Part shown: positions 5,148 to 8,636 of the stretch, in pieces
How positions within the stretch are numbered: the first letter of the stretch is position 1
Layout: every line of letters begins with the position of its first letter
Assembly: GCA_964407285.1 (NCBI GenBank)
Contig: CAYOVG010000308.1
Location: 1-8,636, forward strand
Direction of reading: 5' to 3'
DNA: 8,636 bases
Source: CAYOVG01 sp964407285
Lineage (GTDB): Bacteria > Desulfobacterota > Syntrophobacteria > Syntrophobacterales > Syntrophobacteraceae
The notes under the pieces: generated by a model
What the model saw: the letters and a program-made list of their open reading frames with translations, nothing else
Told to the model about the DNA's origin: nothing
Database searches by the model: none
Position numbers and translations under genes: made by a program

Positions 5148-7142
5148 ATGAAGATAAGCAGCAAGATCGCTATCATGATTTCCATGGCGCTCGTCCTGTA
5201 CATTGTCTCCTTTGGTTTGATCAGCTTTGTCGAATGGAAGGCCGAGAGTTTCCACGACCTGTCCGATTCGGTGACCGGATTTGAGGAGAGCCTGTACCTG
5301 ACGATCACTCTTGAAAAGGAATACGCCCGAATACCCGGAAAGGAAGCCGCCGAGGCGGTGCTCCGGCAAAACGGGAAGAGTCTTCATCTGCTCGACGCAA
5401 TCAAATCAGCGGTAGGGACCGAGACCGACGCCCTCAACCGCGCAACGGAACAGATCCGCAACTACCAGTCGGTCTTCGAACAACTGGTCGGTAATACCGC
5501 GGAGATAAACACCCGGAATGCCGCCGTGGACGAGGCACTCGCCGAAATCATCGCCGGCTCCGATAAATTGGGGAGCGAAATCGATCAGATAACCGGCATG
5601 GCGTTCATAACTTCCGGCGAGATCGACCCTTCGCTCAACTCCCTTGCCATTTCCGCAAAGGAGGTGGTGGCCCGGTTGTCGGGTCTCTCTCTCGCCACCA
5701 GCAGGAACCTGCTTCTCAACAACCAGGAGGACGTCTTTCTCCGGAGAATGAACGAAAGCTCTTCCACACTGAACCGGGAGTTGAAGAACATCTCTTCTCT
5801 GGTGAAGAGCCGGAAAGAAGACGTTTTCAGGAGCTATTCGGAATTGACGGGCAAGACGGTTCCGCGGGTCGAAGCTTCCATCCGCGCCATTCACGATTTG
5901 TGGGGGAAGAACAAAGGCCTGACGGCTCAACTGGACGACCACAGAAACCGGATCGTGGCGGCGAGCAGGGATATAAAGGATTCGTCGAGGCGTTCGCTCG
6001 AACACAACAGAAAGGTGGGTTTGAGAGTCAAAATAGCTTCCCTGGCCGGTATATCGCTTATTCTCATCGTGGGGGGATTCATCATCGGCCGCTCGATCAC
6101 CAACCCCATCCGGGCAGCGATCGAGCGGCTTGGGGAGAAGGCCGACCATACGGCGACGATCTCCTCGCAACTGGCGACCGGCAGCCACCACATGGCCGAC
6201 GGAGCGGCCCGGCAGGCGGCATCCCTGGAAGAGACATCCTCATCCCTTGAGGAGATGTCGTCGATGATAAGGCAAAGTACGGAAAACACGGGCAGCGTCG
6301 ACCGCCTCATGAAGGAATCCACGCTCATCGTTCAGAAGTCCAACGAAAGCATGCTGGAACTGGCCACATCCATGAGCGAAATATCCGCATCGAGCCGCGA
6401 AACGCAGAAGATCATCAAGACCATAGATGAGATCGCGTTCCAGACCAACCTGCTGGCCCTCAATGCGGCGGTGGAAGCGGCCCGTGCCGGAGAGACCGGA
6501 GCGGGCTTCGCCGTCGTGGCGGATGAGGTGAGAAATCTCGCCGGCAGGGCCGCCGAGGCGGCGAGAAACACCGCGCTGCTCATCGAAAATACTCTCAAAA
6601 AAGTTCGCGACGGCTCGGAACTGGTAACGAAGACCAAGGACGAGTTCGCCGGAATGGTCGGAAGCGTGTCCAGGGTGGGCGAACTGATCGGCGAAATCGC
6701 CGCGGCGTCCCTGGAGCAGTCCCAGGGAATCAACCAGATCAGCAAGGCCGTCAACGACATCGATAAGGTCACCCAGCAGAATGCGGCGCAGGCGGAACAG
6801 TCGGCGTCGGCGTCGGAAGAAATGATGGGACAGGCCCAACAGATGAAGAAATTCGTTCTGGAACTGGCCGCACTGGTTCTCGGAAAAAGGGGAGATCATG
6901 CCGAAGCGAAGGGACCCGCGGACTACGAAAACGGAGCGGCGGGAACATCTGAAAGCAGAGCCCCGAAAGAACGAGTGTCCCGAAACGTACTCGCATTTCG
7001 CCGGTTGGACAAATCCGGCGGCCTGACCGGCTCGAGGGAGCCGAACGACGACCGTGCGGCGGCGATCGAGGGGTACGGACGGGGAAAGAGCGGCAAAGAG
7101 ATACGGCCGGCGGACATCATTCCCTTCGGAGAGGATTTTTAG
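5148..7142 (+). CDS. Methyl-accepting chemotaxis protein with long helical periplasmic domain
   Basis: A 664-residue chemoreceptor. TM1 is at about 7-28, followed by a 260-residue periplasmic region (29-290), TM2 at 294-315, then NPIR at 319-322. The region after TM2 is too short for a full HAMP domain; it passes almost directly into the signalling coiled coil (AASLEETSSSLEEM, 357-370). The highly conserved hairpin tip that contacts CheA/CheW lies at 429-475 (FQTNLLALNAAVEAARAGE, GAGFAVVADEVRNLA). The returning helix runs to about 578. A disordered tail (582-664) ends in PADIIPFGEDF, a possible docking peptide for adaptation enzymes. The periplasmic part has no Cache or PAS strand pattern and looks all-helical, with a length close to the HBM double four-helix-bundle class (McpS type). 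The start has AGGAGG (5136-5141) six bases upstream. The secreted sCache gene precedes it. No che genes are visible. Confidence 0.95.
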   Translation: MKISSKIAIMISMALVLYIVSFGLISFVEWKAESFHDLSDSVTGFEESLYLTITLEKEYARIPGKEAAEAVLRQNGKSLHLLDAIKSAVGTETDALNRATEQIRNYQSVFEQLVGNTAEINTRNAAVDEALAEIIAGSDKLGSEIDQITGMAFITSGEIDPSLNSLAISAKEVVARLSGLSLATSRNLLLNNQEDVFLRRMNESSSTLNRELKNISSLVKSRKEDVFRSYSELTGKTVPRVEASIRAIHDLWGKNKGLTAQLDDHRNRIVAASRDIKDSSRRSLEHNRKVGLRVKIASLAGISLILIVGGFIIGRSITNPIRAAIERLGEKADHTATISSQLATGSHHMADGAARQAASLEETSSSLEEMSSMIRQSTENTGSVDRLMKESTLIVQKSNESMLELATSMSEISASSRETQKIIKTIDEIAFQTNLLALNAAVEAARAGETGAGFAVVADEVRNLAGRAAEAARNTALLIENTLKKVRDGSELVTKTKDEFAGMVGSVSRVGELIGEIAAASLEQSQGINQISKAVNDIDKVTQQNAAQAEQSASASEEMMGQAQQMKKFVLELAALVLGKRGDHAEAKGPADYENGAAGTSESRAPKERVSRNVLAFRRLDKSGGLTGSREPNDDRAAAIEGYGRGKSGKEIRPADIIPFGEDF

Positions 7143-7165
7143 AGGCTCCGCGGATACAGCCCGGC

Positions 7166-7200
7166 TTTCTCAAACCCCGGAATTCTCGACCTTTGAGAAA
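7166..7200. repeat. Perfect 9-base inverted repeat after the chemoreceptor gene
   Basis: TTTCTCAAA (7166-7174) and TTTGAGAAA (7192-7200) are separated by 17 bases, 24 bases past the chemoreceptor stop. The stem is AT-rich and a short T-run (ATTTTTG) comes only about 10 bases later, so it is a weak terminator or an operator-like dyad. Confidence 0.45.
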
Positions 7201-7409
7201 TGAGAATGACATTTTTGAAAAGATGCCGTCGGAAATATCGTTGGCGCACCTAACGGCCGGGGCTTACCCAGCGCCCAAGCCGGCAATTGCGCGGCTGACC
7301 TGGTAATGGAATAGAACCGCTTTGTGCGTTGACACCTGCCGGCCACGACGATTCGGATGCCCCCGCAATCAGGTGGTGGTTGCGTCTTCGGGAGCGAAGC
7401 TTAGAGGTA

Positions 7410-7463
7410 AAACCCGATCCAAGATCCGACTCGGTAGTGCAGCCCCTGTCGGATTTTGGGTTT
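7410..7463. repeat. Interrupted inverted repeat AAACCC..ATCCGA / TCGGAT..GGGTTT
   Basis: AAACCC (7410-7415) and ATCCGA (7424-7429) are mirrored by TCGGAT (7449-7454) and GGGTTT (7458-7463). The inner arms match exactly; the spacers differ in length (8 versus 3 bases). It lies 33 bases from the two-hairpin repeat and may belong to a larger composite element. Confidence 0.5.
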
Positions 7464-7495
7464 CGGCATGGTTCGAAACAGGGTGGCAATTGAGC

Positions 7496-7582
7496 CGTCG
7501 CCCCCGCGAAGCTTGTCCCCGCGCAGGCGGGGGGGCCGAAAAACCCTGAAAGTCCCGGGTTCCCGCCGGCGCGGGAATGACG
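7496..7582 (-). repeat. Two-hairpin dispersed repeat, copy B (inverted)
   Basis: An 87-base element whose reverse complement matches 1241-1333. It shares the CGTCATT end, a first stem (CCCGC..GCGGG, 7562-7575), the second stem CCCCGCgcaggCGGGG, and the CAAGCTTCGCGGGGG-x-GACG end. Copy B has CCGG where A has AAAG in the first loop, and a diverged middle. Two copies in opposite orientation, both intergenic, support a dispersed palindromic repeat family. Confidence 0.8.
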
Positions 7583-7701
7583 GTGAGTCCTCTCGAGTGT
7601 TATCTCAGACACACGGTCTACGAACCAGACCTGGACTTCGAACACTCCTGGCGCGCCTGGTGTAGGGGATAGCCCGCATTTTCATGAGGGATTCACCCCT
7701 C

Positions 7702-7753
7702 GAGAGCATTCTTTGGCGTTCCGGGACAGGGGCAAAATGAGCCGAATGCTCTC
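7702..7753. repeat. 10-base inverted repeat GAGAGCATTC / GAATGCTCTC
   Basis: Perfect arms at 7702-7711 and 7744-7753. The stem extends by GGC (7715-7717) with GCC (7741-7743) across a three-base bulge, leaving a loop of about 23 bases. It lies between convergent genes but has no T-run, so a classic terminator is unlikely. It could be a processed RNA structure or a protein-binding dyad. Confidence 0.5.
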
Positions 7754-7845
7754 CGTGAAGCCGATCCTCACCATCAATGTGCAGACCTCACTGGAAGAAG
7801 AAAATAAACGATGATAAAGCTTTCTCGGCCGGTCACGGACCAGCT

Positions 7846-8175
7846 TCACCTTGCGCCATGACCGTCATTACGGTAGGCAACGATCAGGAACTGCTGTACG
7901 CGGGCAACACTTCTCCCAATGTCTTCCCTCAGCATCTCGGAGACGAGTCTTTCCTGGTTGTTCCGGTAAAAGGCCGCCATTCTGGAGGCCTTCTCCCCTT
8001 CCAGGCGAACCCTTTCTCCCCTGGAATGGACGAGGCGACATTTTCCTTCGCATCGCTGGATTTTGTGCATGACGATCCGTTCGTAGAGGGCTTTCGGATT
8101 TCCCTCCGCATCGAGGGGGAAAGCGGATAGGACGAGGACGACAAGGGACAGAGCAGCGCATACCGACTTGAGCAT
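7846..8175 (-). CDS. Small exported protein with a CxxxC pair, unknown function
   Basis: A 109-residue protein with a signal peptide (residues 1-23, hydrophobic core at 7-19, likely cleavage after LDA). The mature part is about 86 residues, Arg/Glu-rich and predicted helical from composition, with one cysteine pair C42-x3-C46 (RCEGKC) that could form a disulfide or bind a metal or haem-like ligand; no haem motif CxxCH is present. I do not recognise a family. Start choice: a GTG at 8178 directly precedes an ATG at 8175. The GGAGG at 8182-8186 lies six bases from the ATG but only three from the GTG, so ATG is preferred. It is convergent with the chemoreceptor gene and appears to be a single-gene unit. 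Its reality rests on the signal peptide and the ribosome binding site. Confidence 0.75.
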   Translation of the reverse strand: MLKSVCAALSLVVLVLSAFPLDAEGNPKALYERIVMHKIQRCEGKCRLVHSRGERVRLEGEKASRMAAFYRNNQERLVSEMLREDIGRSVARVQQFLIVAYRNDGHGAR

Positions 8176-8247
8176 CACGAACCTCCATGGGAGAAAAGAG
8201 CAACCGGAATCGATTCAGCGCACGTGCACAAGCACTGGACATAACGC

Positions 8248-8277
8248 TAAATAGCGCATGCACTGACGAAGTGTAAA
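8248..8277 (-). promoter_or_regulatory. Weak candidate promoter for the small exported protein gene
   Basis: On the minus strand TTTACA (8272-8277), an 18-base spacer, then TATTTA (8248-8253). The -35 is good and the -10 is poor. The -10 overlaps the dyad CGCTAaaTAGCG, which could act as an operator. It is about 70 bases from the start codon. Confidence 0.3.
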
Positions 8278-8340
8278 GGAGGATTTTTGCTACCCAATAT
8301 TGTCCCGGAGCAACGATATTTTGAAAAATCGCTTCTCTTA

Positions 8341-8379
8341 CGGCCGAGGTGCGACAGGGAGTCGCCTCGGCCGCTTTTT
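8341..8379 (+). terminator. Long hairpin followed by TTTTT, plus strand
   Basis: CGGCCGAGG (8341-8349) pairs with CCTCGGCCG (8365-8373), with an inner CGAC/GTCG extension, then CTTTTT. This has the form of an intrinsic terminator on the plus strand, yet the nearest plus-strand gene ends at 7142, more than 1.1 kb earlier. It therefore implies an unannotated plus-strand transcript or a repeat that mimics a terminator. Confidence 0.55.
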
Positions 8380-8550
8380 GCCGATTTCTAAGCAATCCTG
8401 TTGGAACAACACGATCTCCCATCGATTCTTCCGGAAATCCATGCCATTTCCGGCAAAATTTCCTTTGAACTGAAGAAAAAACCCTCCAATGGAGCGGGCT
8501 GGAAGAAGCCTCATCGCACTTTGCGCCGCAAAGCTCCAACAACGCCGGAG

Positions 8551-8579
8551 CGCGGGTCGCCACGACCAGCCCGCGTTTT
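8551..8579 (+). terminator. GC-rich hairpin followed by TTTT, plus strand
   Basis: CGCGGG (8551-8556) can pair with CCCGCG (8570-8575), followed by TTTT. An alternative inner stem GGTCG-cca-CGACC (8555-8567) is also possible. As with 8341-8379, no plus-strand gene precedes it. Confidence 0.4.
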
Positions 8580-8636
8580 CAGTTGACAATTCTGGGTAGG
8601 CGTAAGCTCGCAATTTAGCTTGGGAAATGGTAGAAG

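Larger units (their letters stand above)
7143..7845. other. Gene-free convergent region with several inverted repeats
   Basis: 703 bases between the chemoreceptor stop and the stop of the convergent small exported protein gene. It contains a 9-base dyad (7166-7200), a dyad at 7410-7463, the second two-hairpin repeat (7496-7582) and a 10-base dyad (7702-7753). No tRNA-like fold or supported gene was seen. Confidence 0.65.
8176..8636. other. Gene-free right end with plus-strand hairpins
   Basis: 461 bases upstream of the small exported protein gene. It contains a short dyad CGCTAaaTAGCG (8245-8256), a strong GGAGG followed by a TTG-initiated 34-codon frame on the plus strand (8287-8391), and two plus-strand terminator-like hairpins (8341-8379, 8551-8579). 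No conventional gene is convincing on either strand. The density of palindromes suggests a small RNA locus or dispersed intergenic repeats. Confidence 0.5.

Noticed and set aside
5406..6191. Minus-strand open frame of 261 codons inside the chemoreceptor gene
   Set aside because: Shadow of the chemoreceptor coding sequence, which has a clear start signal, two membrane segments and the conserved signalling tip.
7143..7845. tRNA, rRNA or CRISPR array in the large gene-free region
   Set aside because: No cloverleaf arms, no conserved rRNA stretches and no regularly spaced direct repeats were found; the repeats present are inverted and unrelated to one another.
8287..8391. TTG-initiated 34-codon plus-strand frame after AAAGGAGG
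   Set aside because: Spacing to the ribosome binding site is only four bases, the start is a rare TTG, and the frame passes through the terminator-like hairpin; kept only as part of a finding, not as a gene.
7868..8563. Minus-strand open frame of 231 codons at the right end
   Set aside because: It overlaps the small exported protein in another frame, has no ribosome binding site, and runs through both hairpins; no recognisable domain.
8338..8613. Minus-strand open frame of 91 codons
   Set aside because: It crosses both hairpins and lacks a ribosome binding site; the translation probably reflects a repeat rather than a protein.

Overview
The window reads like a chromosomal stretch of a GC-rich anaerobic bacterium, most likely a Desulfobacterota (former Deltaproteobacteria) member such as a Syntrophobacter-type organism. 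This rests on the GC-rich coding style, a cytoplasmic poly-[4Fe-4S] plus flavoprotein redox pair, a chemoreceptor with a reduced HAMP region, and dispersed GC-rich hairpin repeats of a kind I associate with those genomes. The taxonomic call is an inference from style, not from a marker gene. Six genes are supported, with unusually long gene-free stretches between them.

Left part (1-1020, minus strand): an electron-transfer operon starts at 1020 with a four-cluster ferredoxin-like subunit (511-1020). After 31 bases it continues into the N-terminal part of a GltD-like FAD/NAD(P) oxidoreductase (479 to the window edge). The catalytic partner, if any, lies beyond the left edge. Bases 1021-1930 hold no convincing gene but contain a two-hairpin repeat (1241-1333) and two terminator-like stems.

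Middle (1931-3814, minus strand): a small exported Gly/Thr/Ser-rich protein (1931-2365) lies 333 bases downstream of a short-chain dehydrogenase (2699-3814). The dehydrogenase has a complete catalytic motif set and an extra C-terminal transmembrane segment. A 648-base divergent intergenic region (3815-4462) carries promoter-like sites for both directions and two sets of short direct repeats.

Right-centre (4463-7142, plus strand): a secreted single-Cache (sCache_2-like) protein is followed by a 664-residue methyl-accepting chemotaxis protein. The receptor's periplasmic region is long and looks all-helical. The pair suggests a soluble ligand-binding protein handing a signal to a helical-bundle chemoreceptor; this is the most interesting functional hypothesis here.

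Right end (7143-8636): a 703-base gene-free region holds several inverted repeats, including a second, inverted copy of the two-hairpin repeat (7496-7582). It is followed by a small exported protein with a CxxxC pair (7846-8175, minus). The last 460 bases have no convincing gene but carry two plus-strand hairpins with T-runs, which suggests an unannotated small transcript or a dispersed intergenic repeat.
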